Below, piece by piece: positions 34,426 through 48,822 of a DNA stretch of 64,000 nt. Numbering within the stretch: position 1 is the first letter of the stretch; each line of letters starts with the position of its first letter. The notes under the pieces are model-generated. The model was not told the origin of the DNA. It ran no database searches and saw only the letters and a program-made list of their open reading frames with translations. Origin of the DNA: Callipepla californica brunnescens (taxonomy: Eukaryota; Chordata; Aves; Galliformes; Odontophoridae); contig JALIRH010000061.1 of NCBI GenBank assembly GCA_023055505.1, positions 2,503,501 to 2,567,500 on the forward strand, read 5' to 3'. The translations under genes were made by a program, and so were the position numbers.

Positions 34426-35362
34426 TCTTTTTCCTTTAATGGGGCTTTTGCATTAAAAATAGAACATTCAAATACATGTTTGTGTTCCTGATGTCACATT
34501 GTTATGTACAGCATTTGATTTCCTTTGGGAAAATGAGATACTGTATAGAGGAAGTACATGTGAAGCTGTGATGTAAGTTGAATGAAATTCCAAACAGCTG
34601 AGCACCAAAAATGCCATGATAGGCATAAAATGTAAACTTGAATACTCTTTCACATATTTGGAAACATATACATACAATTCCTAGAAGTAACAGAGAAGAA
34701 ATTTCTCTTTGCAATAGGAAGAATAACTTCTTAAGTTTCAAGAACTGAATTAGAGAATTCTAAATGTAACTTCAACACAGTTTTCATTTCTGAAATGTTT
34801 TGAATCATCTCTTTTCGTATCTGTTTTCTCAGTACAATATGAATAGTAATGTACATTTTAAGATTTCATGAAATTTTTCACTGACATGTTGAAAATAGTT
34901 GAAATAGGATACTGAGTATTCTTAACCTTTTTTTTTCTATTTTTTGCATTAAAAGTTTCCTCTCAGGAAGGGATAAGGGATTCCAACTACATTTGAGTGG
35001 AGGAAAGTAATCTTATTATCAACATTGATTAAGTGCTATATCTCTTAACAGCCACTGCTAGCCTTGGGGGGCTCCACAGGGAACAAGGATTCTTTTGACT
35101 TTTCCTTTTCCCTGGCAACATTCATCATTGTATAATTTAGCCTAAACATAGCCTGGGTCCTCAGGTAATGCTCAGGTTACTTACATACTAAGCCATGTAT
35201 TCAGGGAGCAGCTTGGAAAGTTGAATATATGATCTCTCTAAAGAAACTAGATTTTTTTTTCTGTCTCTATTTCATTTCACTTTATTCTAATTAGGCTGTA
35301 GCTGGTTAGGCTGGAAATCCTTTTTGGGAGGGCAGGAGTCCTTTCTACCAATATTGCCACAT
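34426..35362. other. Intergenic sequence between two CR1 copies
   Basis: AT-rich; I see nothing recognisable in it. Confidence 0.65.
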
Positions 35363-35370
35363 TGAGAGTC

Positions 35371-35618
35371 TGGGTGGAGAATGGCTTCAGAGCAGTCCTG
35401 AGAAGGATTTTACTATGGCAGTTGAGAGATGCTGGAACAGACTTCTCAGAGAGATTGTGGATGCCCCCCTGGTGGAGGCATTCAAGGCCAGGCTGGATGG
35501 CACTTTGAATAACCTACCACAGTTTTTTAGTGGGAGGTGTCCCTGTCTATAACAGGAAGATTAAAACATGATCTTAAAAGTCCCTTTCAACCCAAACCAT
35601 TCTGTGACTCTGACTCTA
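35371..35618 (+). repeat. CR1 LINE 3' end, 248 bp, flanked by 8-bp direct repeats
   Basis: Contains GATTGTGGATGCCCCCCTGG, CATTCAAGGCCAGGCTGGAT and a 3' end CAACCCAAACCATTCTGTGA followed by CTCTGACTCTA, the CR1 3' terminus in sense. TGAGAGTC occurs immediately before (35363-35370) and after (35619-35626) the element. Confidence 0.9.
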
Positions 35619-35626
35619 TGAGAGTC

Positions 35627-38600
35627 AACTTGGGAAAGTATGAATCAAGTCATTGTAATAAAAAATAATAAGTACTTGATTTGCAGAATAATAATATTAT
35701 GCTCCTCCATAGGCAGAGGAAAACTGAGGTAAATATTAAGATTTCAATTAAAAACTTGTTCATATATTCAGAACTAAATGATAAAGTAAAAATTGATATT
35801 AACATATTTGTAAACAGAAGTATCCACATTTCTTATATGGCAATCTGTTCAAGAACACAATGTTTTAGTTTTTTTCCTTCACTGTATATTATTGCAGTGA
35901 TCGCTGTCCCAAGTTTTCCTGCTAAGACCACCAGTTCCAATCTGTTCTACACGCATAACAAAGCATCACACAGCTCTTGGTAAATAGATAAGCGGAGACA
36001 AAACTATAGTTATTGATATAGATAGGTCAGTCAAATCCTATGAAAACCATCTCTCTCAACAACAGAAATGCCTCAGATTTGCCTGTGACACTGATCTGTT
36101 TTCCTTCATGGCAGTATGGAACACTATATTCTGGAATGTGTCTAATGAGTACTTTCTCAAGTGTAGTCATGAGTGTGCATCCATCCCATTCAACACAGTA
36201 TGGTGGATAATACTGAAGTTTTATGGAAATAGGCTTACTAAAGTATAACATGGACTGGACGTAACAATGCATTATGGTACTGAGTATGGAACGAAAATCT
36301 GAAAAGAATCCATTGGGACATTAGTTGGAGTTCTCAAACAGTTTAGCAGTACATTTTGGCACTGTTACTGCAGATCTGATTCAGTCAACATCACATAGAG
36401 TTGAGTGAGGGGAAAATCAGAGAAAGTTGCATTCTTTTCAGAGGACTACAGAAAAAAAAATAAAACAGAAAGATGTGCAGATTTCAAGGAGTGTTGGGAT
36501 TTTATAATCATTTTGCAAGAAAAGGATAAACCAAAATCAGTTGATGTTTGGAAATTCCTTGTGGATTTAAAAATGCTCATTTAATACTTAAGTTTTCATA
36601 AAAATATATATTTTTTTATTCTTTCTTTTCTTTTTCACATCCTGGTAAAAATCTTTCCAGGAAACAGGGTGAGAACATTTTAAGGTCTGGTTTTATTTGT
36701 AATTGACAGATACATTCATTTTCTTTTTTAGAAAAAGTTTATAACGTAGTTATGCCAGCACAATACATTTGTATTCATTAAAGTGGCATTCCCATCAACA
36801 CTGCACTTGCAGATGCTGGGATGTTGATTGGAGAAGCCCTTCTCAGACAATCACAGGCCATGTTAGGACTGAATTTCTTATTAGAACTATTTATTATATC
36901 ATGGGGAATTGTGAGTACTCAGCTCTTCCCCAAATCAAAGCAGTTGTTTTCTCCACAGTGTTGTGGCTAATAGTCATACTTAGACTCTGGCAGGTTTTAC
37001 ATAGTCATAAAAATGAGGTTATTTTTGGCAGCAGGAATGTTTTGATGCTCATGGGAATGAGGTGTTTTGTTGATAGTTTTCCTTAACCCACTGCAGAAAC
37101 TGTTGGTGATGGGAAGGTCAGCCAATCTAAGACACTTGCCAGAGCTGTGGATTTCATGAGACTAAATTTCATTTGAAAGTAAGTTTTTCTTGTCATCATA
37201 AAATGTGTTTGTTCTTTGGAATGTTTTCATTCTAACTGATAGGCCCAGACTTCAAATAAAAGTATCAGTATATTAGTAATATCCTTGCAGATAACTTGTC
37301 AAATGACCACCCTCACAAAATAAGAAAAGACAGAAACTATGGCTCAAATTCACCATGAACCACAGAAGATATTGGAGCCTGTCACTTCCGTTGCCTGTGC
37401 ATTTAAATAGTTTCTTTGTATTGGACTTCTGAGCTTTGGAAATATCATACTCACAGGCAGAAAGAGATAGAGCAGAGCATACTTACGTAGCTGTTGAAAA
37501 TTTAGAGTATTGCTAAATAAGTAAGTTAAAGAGAAAGAAAATACATATAGTACTGTAGTTTGTCACTCTATCAAGTAAATGCAGAAAAAGCCAGTTATCA
37601 ACAGACCATCAATAGGTTTTACTCTATGAATAAAAAATGAATTTAATTTTAAGATATGAAAGGAGACATATTTCTAAAGGTGAACAAGAACCTTGGAAAA
37701 TTGTTGCCATTTATTTCATTCTCTTTACTACTTCAAAGAAATGTATACTTACCATCTGGTCAGACTTTGCTATGAGGAAATCTCAATTTGCATTACATTG
37801 ACTACAAAGTTTTGCATCTCTCCTAGGGAAGTGGAATAGCTTTTTGTTGTGGAGGGAGATGAATGATTAGATATAAAAATGGTCTGCTTTCATACTTGCA
37901 AAATGTTTTTTATCCTCCTGTATAAAAGAAGGAAAATAACAAATAATTTGAAGTAAAGCAATTAAATGTTCCATATATTTAAAAAAACATCCAATGGGAA
38001 CAGTAATGTCTTTTTAAATTTCACAAGCATTGGTATACTTTCCATTAATGTCTTCCTCATACTGAACCCAGTAATTACCAAGTAATCAGGATAAACATGT
38101 AAGAAAGGGGCATCTTATTTTTCTGATTGGAAAAGGATACTGGAAATCAGCTGATGTATGAGTTCTAAAAGATTACTCCTAAATCAAAACAGCCATGAAC
38201 AGGGAAAATCTCCCACTTCTATTTGTTGATGACCTGATTAATCTCATTCTTAGAATACAGAGAACGGAATAGCAGGATGTTGAGGGAAAGATTGGTTCTT
38301 CCATGAGACACTGTTCTTAAAAGAAGTAGAAGTGTGCACTGACCAGCTTAGCTCTATGCCAGACCTGTGGTGTGCAGCACTTGGATAGACAGGTGTTTGT
38401 GAAGTTTGGCCTTACTCTGGCACCTATTCTTATTGAGCAAAAGCAAACTTTGAGGGAAGAGAAAAAAAGCTGTTGTCAATTAATCTTGCATTTAAATCAA
38501 AGCACATTAGGAACCACATGGTAACATGAGGAACAATAGCTAATAATTAAGCAGTCTTATTTTCTGGAGCTGAGCATTACTGTTGATATAAAAACAGCAT

Positions 38601-41600
38601 TTGATTACTTTCATGGAAGACGAAAGAAAAGAAAAACTGGAAAGTGTGAAACCATTTGCATGGTCCTGGCCATGACAATCTGTTAGAGTTATTTGCTTAA
38701 TTTAAATTTGCTTCAGGTTTTATGACAGACCTTTTTTTTCTTTTTTTTCATATTTCTATTGTAAGCTACTGCATAAAATTTATCTTATTACCCAAAGGGT
38801 CAAAGGAAACTTCTGTGCTAGTTATTCAGTGATGAATGCAATCATGATCAATTTTTTCCACTTCTACTTGAAGTGTTTTTGTAAACACCTCAAAAAATCA
38901 TGGAAGCTTCCAGGCTAAATGGCAATACATAGCTATCTATACTGTAAAAAATGTTCTGAATTTGTATATGCAATGTGGATAGCAATAAGTGTGTGTCTTC
39001 CTCTTTATTTTGGAATTATTTTCCTAGTAATTCTCATTCAATTATGAAAATTGAAGATATCACGAAATCAGTCAGACACAGCACTGGACATGCTAAACTT
39101 GTAAGTAACTTATTTATAAAGCAAGTTTATGTACAGATAGTAATACAGAAAGAATGGGTTGATGAGTACTCTGACCTATGTTGTACTCATTTTTCTTGTA
39201 ATTCATAACCATTTACTAAAATGTTTTTTTACTTCATAGTTACAATTCAGATGTGCAACATACATATCAGATGTAATAAAACCAAACCAAAACAAAACCA
39301 AAACACAAGAGGATTCCTGCCCTTTGAATTTGTTAACCCTCTACAAAGACTGTCTAGTTAATCTTTGTCTTAGAATATAATAGTCAGGTGCAAAAGAAAA
39401 TCACTATTCATGCACAGAATCAACACAATTTATTTGGCTGCAGATCACCATGCTTATAAAAAGATCAGTGTTTTTCACTTCTATAAGCACCCCACTGCAA
39501 ATTTTTGCCTACTCTCCTCTGCCTCTCTTAATTTGCTTTTCCAACCTATCAGTTCCTTTTAAAATCCATCTAAAGAATTAGAACAAATTTCAAGTCTGTA
39601 AAGAATCACTGTAGCTTGATCAGATTGTAGAAGCTACAGACATTAGACATTAGACTGCTAAGTGATGTATCCAGTATCCAAGCTAGAATATTTTGTAAAA
39701 CCTGATCTAACCTTTATTTAAAGTGTGCAGATGATATAGAATTCATTGCATCACCAGGAAACCTATTTCAATAGTCATCTAATCTGTGCTAAAAATATTC
39801 TTAAATATTTTCCTGAATTTCTTACATTAGCCTCCATCCATTTCATGCTGTGAAATTTCCACCTGCTACATTAAAGATGCTCTACTCTACAAAATTTATT
39901 TCCCACTTACCTACAGAATGTAATAAAATCCTTCCAATTTTTCCCTTGAATAAACACCAGATGTGGACATCATCTTCAAATAATGATGTCACAAATACAG
40001 TGCAGAAAAAAAACAGTAGGAAACCATGGAACCTACTTTTACACCTTCCAATCCTTATATTTTTCTTACAAGATTCATGCTGACATTCCCACAATTTCCA
40101 TTTGCCAGAAGGCAATTTCTATTGATTACTCCTCAATTGATTACCTTATTATCTTTTTCTTAATCACTGCTTTTTAAACATGGTCCCCCACAGAGTGAAG
40201 GTTATTGTCATTGTTTTTATCTGTGCAGACTATAAATAATTGTGTATAAGCATGGAAATCAATAAAAACCAATTGTTCATTTTTATTCAGAAAAACCTCT
40301 TTTTATGTCATCAACAAACTTAAAGAATAACATCATATTTTCTCTCATTTCACTGATAAATATATTAAAAATCATTAGTCACATACATACTAACAGCTAG
40401 ACATCTTTGTATCCCTTATTCTCATTCTTGATTTTTATTAGTCCTCAGTTTAATGATAACGGCATAACTACCACTTTTATTAAACCTTTGATTTTGTTCT
40501 CTCAGACAGTTTTCATTCGATATAATAGCATTTGATATGGGTGATTTAACTTCCTGTGGATAAGAAAACACAGAAACAAAAGCTGAACTAAAATATAGGG
40601 CCATATTTAAACTGGCAGGCTTTTTAAGAATTTGAAACTGTGGAAAAACTCTCTCTGGCCCAATGGGCAGAAGAGCTAAGAATGTGGGTTTTTTTCCTCC
40701 TGTGCTTAGGAAATATTAATCTTCATTAAGGATTTTCAGAATCTAGGCTTGAGGCAGTGGAAGCTGCAAAATGTCCACAGAAAACACTCTTTTATCCATA
40801 ATGAAGGACCTGCTTTGGGAAGACAAAGTCTTTGTGTCTCTAAGGATGCAATAATCCAGCAGCATTGGCACTGTTAAAATAGTAAGCATATGGCAAAAGA
40901 AAATTAAGACTAAGTTGAACATTAGTGTCATCTAACCTGACATCATGTGGAGAATATTCTGTAGGATTTTGTCCAGTAGTCCACACTTAGGTTGAATAAT
41001 ACTGGCTTTGGATACAGTGGTAGCTATCCACTTTTTCTTTCTTTTCCCCATTCTAAAACTCTTCTTTTAGCCTGCTGTACCAATATTTTTATTGATGTGA
41101 TAACCATGTAGCTGTATATGCCAGTCCTATGGAAAGAAGCTTTCTGTCATTATTAAAATGTTAGTCAAATCATCAGGCAGTGTTCCTTTCCCCAGTTCTG
41201 TTGCGCAGTGACAGCCTAAACTATGACATTATACATTTGAAGATTACTGTTAAAAAGAACAATGTCCTTTACATTTTCTTTCTATGAAATTAGAAAATGT
41301 TTTCATACTATAGAGAACACCTATTCTGAGTCAGATTAGGTAATCTTCCCTATTTAAATATATCTACTCAAGTAACAACGTGTTCTATACATTTCAGAGT
41401 TTTCAGAAGAAACTTGTTCACTGTTATTGTAATCAGAATGAGTTTTAAAAGGGTCTTTAAAACATCTGAGGCTTCTTCTGTAATCACAATCAAAGTTAAT
41501 GCTCTTTGAAATAAAATACTCCGTTTAAAAGGAATAGTATATTATGCTCCAGTAGCATGATATCCAATACTTATTAATGTCTTTGTATTGACAATCTCTC

Positions 41601-44600
41601 TCTGTTTCTAACACATACACTTACTGTAAATGTGGATCAGAATAACTTCCTACTGTGCTTTTGAATGTATGTTAAGAAAACGGAAGTTAAATTTTATTTT
41701 AATATTGGAGGCGATCCTTTTCCTTAGTTCTGATCTGTGTCATATAATGTGGAAATGACAACGAAACAAGAATTGAATCAATCTGTTGTGAAGATAATAA
41801 AGACAATACATTCAGAGAAATGCTATGAATAAGAACTCTCATTGGTCAATTTAAAGCTTTAAGAACAGAATCACTAAGAATAACTGAAATACACTATTAG
41901 CCTTATTCTATCAGATTCATGCTGCATGGTTTCTTATTTTTCATCTATTCAATTTTGAAGTTAATAGAGAGTTAAAATGAAAAGAAAAGGCATTCAAACC
42001 CAGAATCATAACTCCATGTCACTGATTTTGAGCTAAAAGTCTAATCTTTCCTCAAAAGAAGATGCAAAATAGTCAGTTCTCCACGAACTACAGAGTGACA
42101 AAAATGAATGGGTTCCTTACCTCTGATAGTTTAATTTATCACACCAATTAAATGTGAACAAGATACTACCCATCCTATTAGTGAGGGAACAGTCTAATTT
42201 AAATAGCATCTTTCATAACATTTCAGGGAATTTATCAAAACTCCTTTTTTTTCTCACTTTTCCTTTCACTTAATGAGCACAATAATAATTTGGCCTTTTT
42301 GTACACTAAGAAATGCCAGTGAAACATCAGGTTCTAAATGAAGAAACTCCTACACTTAGTGGTTCAAGGTGTGGGTCCACTGGGAAAGGCACAGGAGGCT
42401 GGAACTTACAGGAATTAAATTAAAAGGCCTTATATTTCAAGCTATTGGACAAGAAGATACTCTCTTATAATAAAAAAAAAGTCTGAAAGAATAGTATCTT
42501 GGTCTGTTTGAGGGTATTTCTCAGTAATATATATAAAATAAATAATATAATATAAAATAAATAATATAATATAAAATAAAGAAATCTGTTTTGTTTTGTT
42601 TTGTTTTTGTTTTTAATATGGATCCCTCCAACTTATTGGAAAATGAAAAGGAAAAATCTTTACTGCAAATGAAAAAAATGACAGCTTTGCTTTTTACCTT
42701 CAAAAAGGAGTTTTCCCCATTTTGATTAGTATATTAATAATGAAGGTCAGAAGTTTTCCACTGGGGCTGGTTTTAGAAGTGAGCACAAGGTAGTTCTTCA
42801 TGCTTTATTATTTTTGTACTCTGAACCAAATTCTAATTTTATTTACTAGAGGTTTTATTTTTCAACCCTCAGAAATAACTTTTATTCTTTGGTTTTTGTT
42901 GGTTTTTTTTATTATTTAGATTTTTTTTTCTCTTAACATTTCAAATCACTTTACTTTTAATTATGTTTCCAGTTTTAACTACACATCACTTTACTTAGGT
43001 CAACTTTCTTTTACATTTCAGATTCCTTTGAAGGGCCTTTAGTTCTGAAGTAAATCTGCCTCTTTTTATTTCCTCTTTCTCTTGTAAATTCTGCTCAATT
43101 TATTCTAGCTAGTCTGGTTCTGATTTATGTGTCATTTATTTACACTTCATTATTTTCACCTTTTAAACTTTTTCACCCTGTGATTTCTCACTTTCCATTT
43201 CTTTTCAACATCTTGGAAGTGCTTCCCCTACACCTATTTAAAAAAAAAAAAAACACCTTGTTTTTTATTGTATTCCTTTTCCTTGGTGCTGGAAGAAGGC
43301 TTCCTTTAATTTTTTTTCTTGCTCTTAAAAATACTTTGTATTCTTTACAATGTCTTTCACTAGTACTTTCGTAAAAGCTGATGATCTTTATAACACACAT
43401 TGTGAATTTCCTATTATGCTTAACACGTAAGATAGCTTGCTTTTCTGCAAGAAATCTTGGAAATAGCTTAGGATTGTGTTAACCTCTCATTTTAAAAAAG
43501 AAAAAAAAGGTGGGAACATGTCAGTCTCAGTCTGGCATGTTTCTTCTCACAATTTTGATTGTATTAAAAAAAATGAAATGTGGATTTCTTTAGCTCTGTA
43601 TTAAGACTGGCCTCAGCATGTAAAGAGAAAAAACACTTCTTACGGAGGGAGAAAGCCTGATAAAAATCATGATGGAATATTGAAAAAAAAAACATTAAAG
43701 GCAATATTTTGGCTATGGTACTCATTTTTTTTAAGTTGTTAGAAAGAAGGGAGAACAAGAATTCACCCTGTTATCAGTCATATTTCACACTTCTTAGAAA
43801 AGTCCGCCTGACTGTAACAACAGACTCATGTCATATTTCTGTTCTCTAATTAGTTTTTTAAAACATATTCTGGGACAGCATTATTCAACATCTCTAAAAT
43901 CTAATAATGTTTATTCTGCACAAACTGTCAGTACTATTTTTCTTTTTGGATTTCATCTTCACATTATTTGAATAAAGGAATAGCTATTAAATCTTAAGAT
44001 GGCTAAATAATGAAGACTGTACTTTGTACAGCATAGTATAGGGGAAAAAATTCAAAAGAAAGATTTCTATTCATTTTACGGAATTGTTCTTTATTTTCTC
44101 AGATTATAATCCTGGAGCATTCTATGACTTCCATGGAAAATTCCTGTTGTCCTCTATGTTCTGTTCATTTCAGCCTGTTTTTTAATGTTGGAATCTCTGA
44201 TGAGAACTTGGTGAATTTTTTAAGTATTTGATCACTAATCTTTATTTGTTGATAAGGCTGGTAAACAGGTGCTCTCAAAGATGTAGAATGAATTAAAGTT
44301 ATTCTGGTTGAGTATGGCGAGCACTGTGATGGCTAACCAAACCTTTAGGCTGTAAGGCAGAATGAGTGAATGCATCTAATTAGTAATTCATTATTTTAAT
44401 TTAGATCTTTTACAGTTCCTCGTATTACTGTTTCACAGAGGACAACTCCCAGTTTGAATGGCTTTGTTTTCTAAAGTCAGAGTATGTATTTGAAAACAAA
44501 TGAAACATCAAAGTGAAGTTTGTGTGTAATCAAAAATATCATTATAAGGGCATTTTTGTCCCTTTTTTTTTTTTTTTTTCTGGGTTTTCCCTAAAGTATT

Positions 44601-45748
44601 TCAACTGCAGAGTAGTAAGGAGGAAGGTTCCAAGACGTTTTAATAATTCAGAATAGAACTGTAGAAAATGAAAGATTATTACCCTGGCTAGTACTGTCAT
44701 TAAATACCACCAGAAAGATTTTTGATGACTAAAAAATGATAAATGGTTGTCCTTTGGGTGGAAAACCTAAATCACATGGTATTTAGCTTATTAAATATTT
44801 TCTATTAACCTTTTCTTAGTAACAAAATTATTTTTTAATTAAATGAGAAAAGCACTTATTTTCCTCAAACACTTTTGTACACCACTCAGAAGTTTGTCAA
44901 GAATGCTTGCCCTCTTGCCAACACACACACAAATTCTGGAAAGTTATGAACAAGTGTCTATGTTTCAGCTTTCTAAAGCAGAAAAACTATCAGTGTTTGG
45001 TTTTTTAGGATTGATGAAGTCTAAACTTCCAATTAAAAATGGTAGAGGAAAGAAGTAAATGTGCTTATTAAGAATCTTCATCTTTACTTACTGAATAATT
45101 TTACCGTTTCACAAGATTTCGAGTTTATAAAATTCTGCCTGAAATAAAACTATATGCTCTGCCATTTAAACTTGCTCATTTTCTCAGCTGTTTTAACTAA
45201 AATCCCGAGATGTATTTTTTTTTTCTCTAATTCAGATTATCAAGGTTAATAAGCATTTAAATGCTATTGTTTTGCCAAAATAGGTTCCTAAATAACTATT
45301 ATGGCAATTACAAAAAAATCAAATCATTCTGCTGACAAACTTGAGATCCATATTAAAAGAATAAATCACCATGAGGGCAATTCCTTTTCTTTAGAAGTCT
45401 CAGACTTGGAGCAATTTTATGAAGGCAAATCCACCTCAAAAACAGAGCCTGAAAGAACCTGGAACTCACAAACCCACATAGCTTCTAAAAAATGTAAAGA
45501 AACATTTGTTTTCGGACTAGGAAATATAATTGAAAAAACATTCCTTGTAAAACATGCAATATAAGAAAATGTACCAGTTAATCAATTTGACCCCATATTA
45601 CTTCTGACTGAATGTATACATTTATGTGAATAACGCAGGGGAATGAGTTTTTTTACTATGTGAAGCAAGGGTGTACAATGGTACCAAACTCTTATTTCTA
45701 TGGCTTTTCTCAGTCTCATTCACACAGTTTATGTTAGTAGTTGTGTAC
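35627..45748. other. Gene-poor intergenic sequence
   Basis: About 10 kb of AT-rich DNA in which I recognise no gene or complete repeat. Simple sequence: a 19-bp tandem at 42533-42580, TTTTG repeats at 42586-42610 and a T tract near 44562-44580. Small open frames (up to 105 codons at 36769-37086) lack family resemblance. Confidence 0.65.
42533..42580. repeat. 19-bp AT-only tandem repeat, about 2.5 copies
   Basis: Unit ATAAAATAAATAATATAAT is repeated exactly at 42533 and 42552 and begins a third time at 42571. Confidence 0.85.
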
Positions 45749-45750
45749 TA

Positions 45751-46210
45751 TGTAGGTTGCTCTGAAAGTAATGCCTCATATTTATTTATGTGGAAACTTA
45801 AACAGATACAAAGGGCATGAATTTCATTTTGTAGTATAATGTCTGTGCATGTCCATCCAGAACGTTGCTTGTTATTCATGTTGCTGTTGCCACTGATAAA
45901 ATGCACCAGCCACTGCCTTGCCTGCTCACATTCATTATTTGGCCACCATAAATTTTCAGCAAGTGTCAATGAATGTGTGCCAATTTTTTCCACATGGAGG
46001 AATTCAGTGACACATCTTTGCTTCACATACATTTCCATGTCACATACCATTCTGTCTGACTTCCCCTCTGCTGTCGTCTGTCATGGCAACAAAATGTAAC
46101 CGAATATTGCCAGGAAGGTTCAACCTTCAGAGCCATACCACCAATATCCACCTCCGACATTGCATGCCAACAAAATAAACTAGGAAGCATTATTTTTGTA
46201 GCAGACTGTT
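45751..46210 (-). mobile_element. Internally deleted Galluhop-like mariner (460 bp, MITE-like)
   Basis: The left edge TGTAGGTTGCTCTGAAAG plus AATGCCTCAT matches the right TIR of the copy at 20238-21537, and the right edge is a decayed version of its left TIR. TA dinucleotides flank both ends (45749-45750 and 46211-46212). On the - strand the first part decodes to the transposase N-terminal region (KQRCVTEFLHVEKIG, then RSGWTCTD near the end of the open frame), matching KQRCVTEVLH in the full copy. The sequence then jumps to the 3' end, so about 840 bp including the catalytic domain is missing. Confidence 0.85.
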
Positions 46211-46212
46211 TA

Positions 46213-48405
46213 TATGAAAAAAATAAAACATGATATGTGGATAGCTATCATTACTGTCAGCATCCCCAAAATTTGTCCAGGATGAAGGCAGCACAAGTGA
46301 CACTGATGAAAAAATGGAAAATGAAGTGACAGTAGATAATCAGACTAAAATTTCTATCTATACAGTTCTTCCATGATTGCTTAATGGAAGAAATTCTCTG
46401 TGATCTAAAATAAAGTTTGAAATCAATGTATTATGAAAGAAGGCACCTTGTTTTGTATTTTTGCTTATTACATATCCATGTCTACATAGCTAGATGAACT
46501 GTTAGTTAAACAGAAACCTAAGACACAGGCAATCAGTGAGGAAGTAATGTACCATCACAATAAAGAAGGAATCAAGTGGAAAAAGGTTGTAAAAATAAAG
46601 GAAAAAAAACACCTGCGGATTAACATGAAATCTTGTGGTTGTATTTTAGTAAAGAGTTCCAGGAGGGATGGGGAAACTAACTATAATGTATTACAAACAA
46701 TGTTGCCTTTTCCTTTTGCTGTGAGCTCTGGATTTAAAATGCATGAAAATTTGAAAAAAATAAAATAAATTATTGAGGACATATTCCTGAGGGATAAAGT
46801 GAAACAGGAAGTGCTGTTAATTTGCTGCTTTGAACAACAACTGTTTTGTCAGAAATGCAATTTTAGTTCCCAATAAAAAAGGAAAAAAAGAAAAAAAAAA
46901 TCTTAGTTTTTCAGGGGGATTGTAGTTTTTCTGTTGCTCACTTGTTAAATAACATTTATTAGAGAATATATAAATTACTGTGCTGTTCTGAGGAAAGCAC
47001 ACCTATTTTGTATGTATTACTTATTAGATGAATATCCTATTCAAAGAGACAAATTCTTAAAGCTTTCAAGATGTTAGTAAGTCGCCAGGAAGAAATTCCT
47101 TGATTTTAAGGGAGTACATTACTAATGCTATGAGTACATCATCTCTGATCAGCTCTCTAAAAGCTGTCCTCAAATCTACCTGACTGTTTCCCACACGGGT
47201 ACATGGGAAAGGCCCACCTATTCATTAGCTTCCAGCTTGTTTCAGTACTACAACGTATGCCACACTTAGCAACCTAATTTCTAGTCAGAAAAGTCATTCT
47301 CCAGTATCAAAATATCTACAATTGATTTACAGTGGAGGAAAATAAAAAAGTGTCTCTCAGTTACTATTATGTAGATGTTGGATAAGTATGAATACAAGCT
47401 GAAGAGCTGGTTGGCCATGTGATTAGGGAAGCAAGGTACTAACGTGTCTGTGGGCTGATGGATGCCATCACAGCTCCAACATCAAATGTCTTGGCAAATA
47501 TTTGAAAGCATATTGTGACTTCTGAATTGGGTAAGAAATATTTTAACACAGGGATAATACCATACATGGATTATTGAATTAAGACATGGATACTAACACT
47601 GAGGGTACAAATGTACCTTATAATAAATGTACAGTAAGGATGTTTTTTTTTTTTTTTTACAGTAAATTCCTTGAATCTAAGCAGAAGAAACTTTGCACAG
47701 CATCCATGTGTGACTTTTTGTTTTGTTTTGCTTTTTGTTCTGTCAATAGAGAAAGAGAAAAGGAAGATGTTTGTTCATCTAGGTGCAACAGTTCTGGGAG
47801 ATACTTATATCCTTTCTTCATACATATCTATGAAAATATATGCAGGACTGCCTTGGAATCCCTCCAAAATCTGAAAGGACTTATTTATGAGTATCAATCT
47901 ATATGAAGATTAGTGAAGAGAGAACACAGGGGTGGCACAGTTGGACTTCAGCTCCAGTTAGGCTTCAGCTGACACAGCCAGAAATTACCATCTGCACAAA
48001 CAGGTGCTTCAGATTTCCTGGGTCTGCCTTTGATTCCTTAGTCTTATCCTCTCCCAGCCAACTCCCAGACAGTGTTTGAAGGGCGCTGTGGTCCTTGATT
48101 TAAGTAATCATTCACCGTTCCTTCAGTCACATACAAAGGACTTTATTACTAGAAAACAACACCAGTAAGATTTTATCCAAAGCAACCTCATCTCACTTGC
48201 TGCCTTACATTTAGTGCCATCAGTCTCATATTATTTCTGCTATCATAGAGTTTGACAAGTTTTGAGCTTAAGCTGGTTGGGTCTTTATCTGGGAGAGATT
48301 TACATTAAAGCATACCCTATTCCACTTTTGAAGGAGGCTATGTGTTTGCACCAGTCCTTAAACTGCACATGAAAGTTTGAAGTGCACTAAGAGGATTAAC
48401 ACAAA
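46213..48405. other. Intergenic sequence
   Basis: AT-rich, with a T tract at 47643-47659. A 106-codon open frame at 47586-47906 runs across that T tract and has no recognised similarity. Confidence 0.65.
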
Positions 48406-48822
48406 GAATCATAGAATTAGTCAAGTTGAAAAAGACCTTCAAGATCATCAAGTCCAACCACAGTGTAACCTTACCATTCTAACAACCCAGAGCTAAATCA
48501 TGTCCATGAGCTCCACATCCAGACAGTTTTTAAACATATTCAGGGATGTTGACTCAACAACCTCCCTGGGGAGCCTATTCCAGGGCTTAACAACCCTTTC
48601 TATAAAGAAGCATCCAACCTAAACTTACCCTGGTGCAACTTAAGGTCATTTCCCCTCATCCTGTCACCTGTCACCAGTGAAAGGAGACCAAACCCGCTCT
48701 CGCTGTAAGCACCTTTCAGATATTGGAAGAGAGCAATAAGGTCTCCCCTCAGCCTCCTTTTCCCCGGACTAAACAACCCCAGTTCCTTCAGTCTATCCTC
48801 ATAGAGCAAATTCTCTAAGCCC
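48406..48822 (-). repeat. CR1 LINE 3' region, about 415 bp
   Basis: Starts AATCATAGAATTAGTCAAG (reverse complement of the CR1 tail). It continues with AAGATCATCAAGTCCAACCA, GGGGAGCCTATTCCAGGGCT and GGTCTCCCCTCAGCCTCCTT. On the - strand the end of the CR1 ORF is visible as ERG-type residues [20 protein letters not shown] (48722-48790). No clear flanking duplication was found. Confidence 0.9.

Noticed and set aside
36769..37086. 105-codon open frame in intergenic DNA
   Set aside because: No recognisable domain, ordinary AT-rich composition and no flanking splice or promoter signal; consistent with chance.
45839..46099. 86-codon + strand open frame
   Set aside because: Antisense to the mariner transposase N-terminal remnant, which is on the - strand.
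47586..47906. 106-codon open frame
   Set aside because: Depends on reading through a 17-base T tract as polyphenylalanine; no similarity seen.
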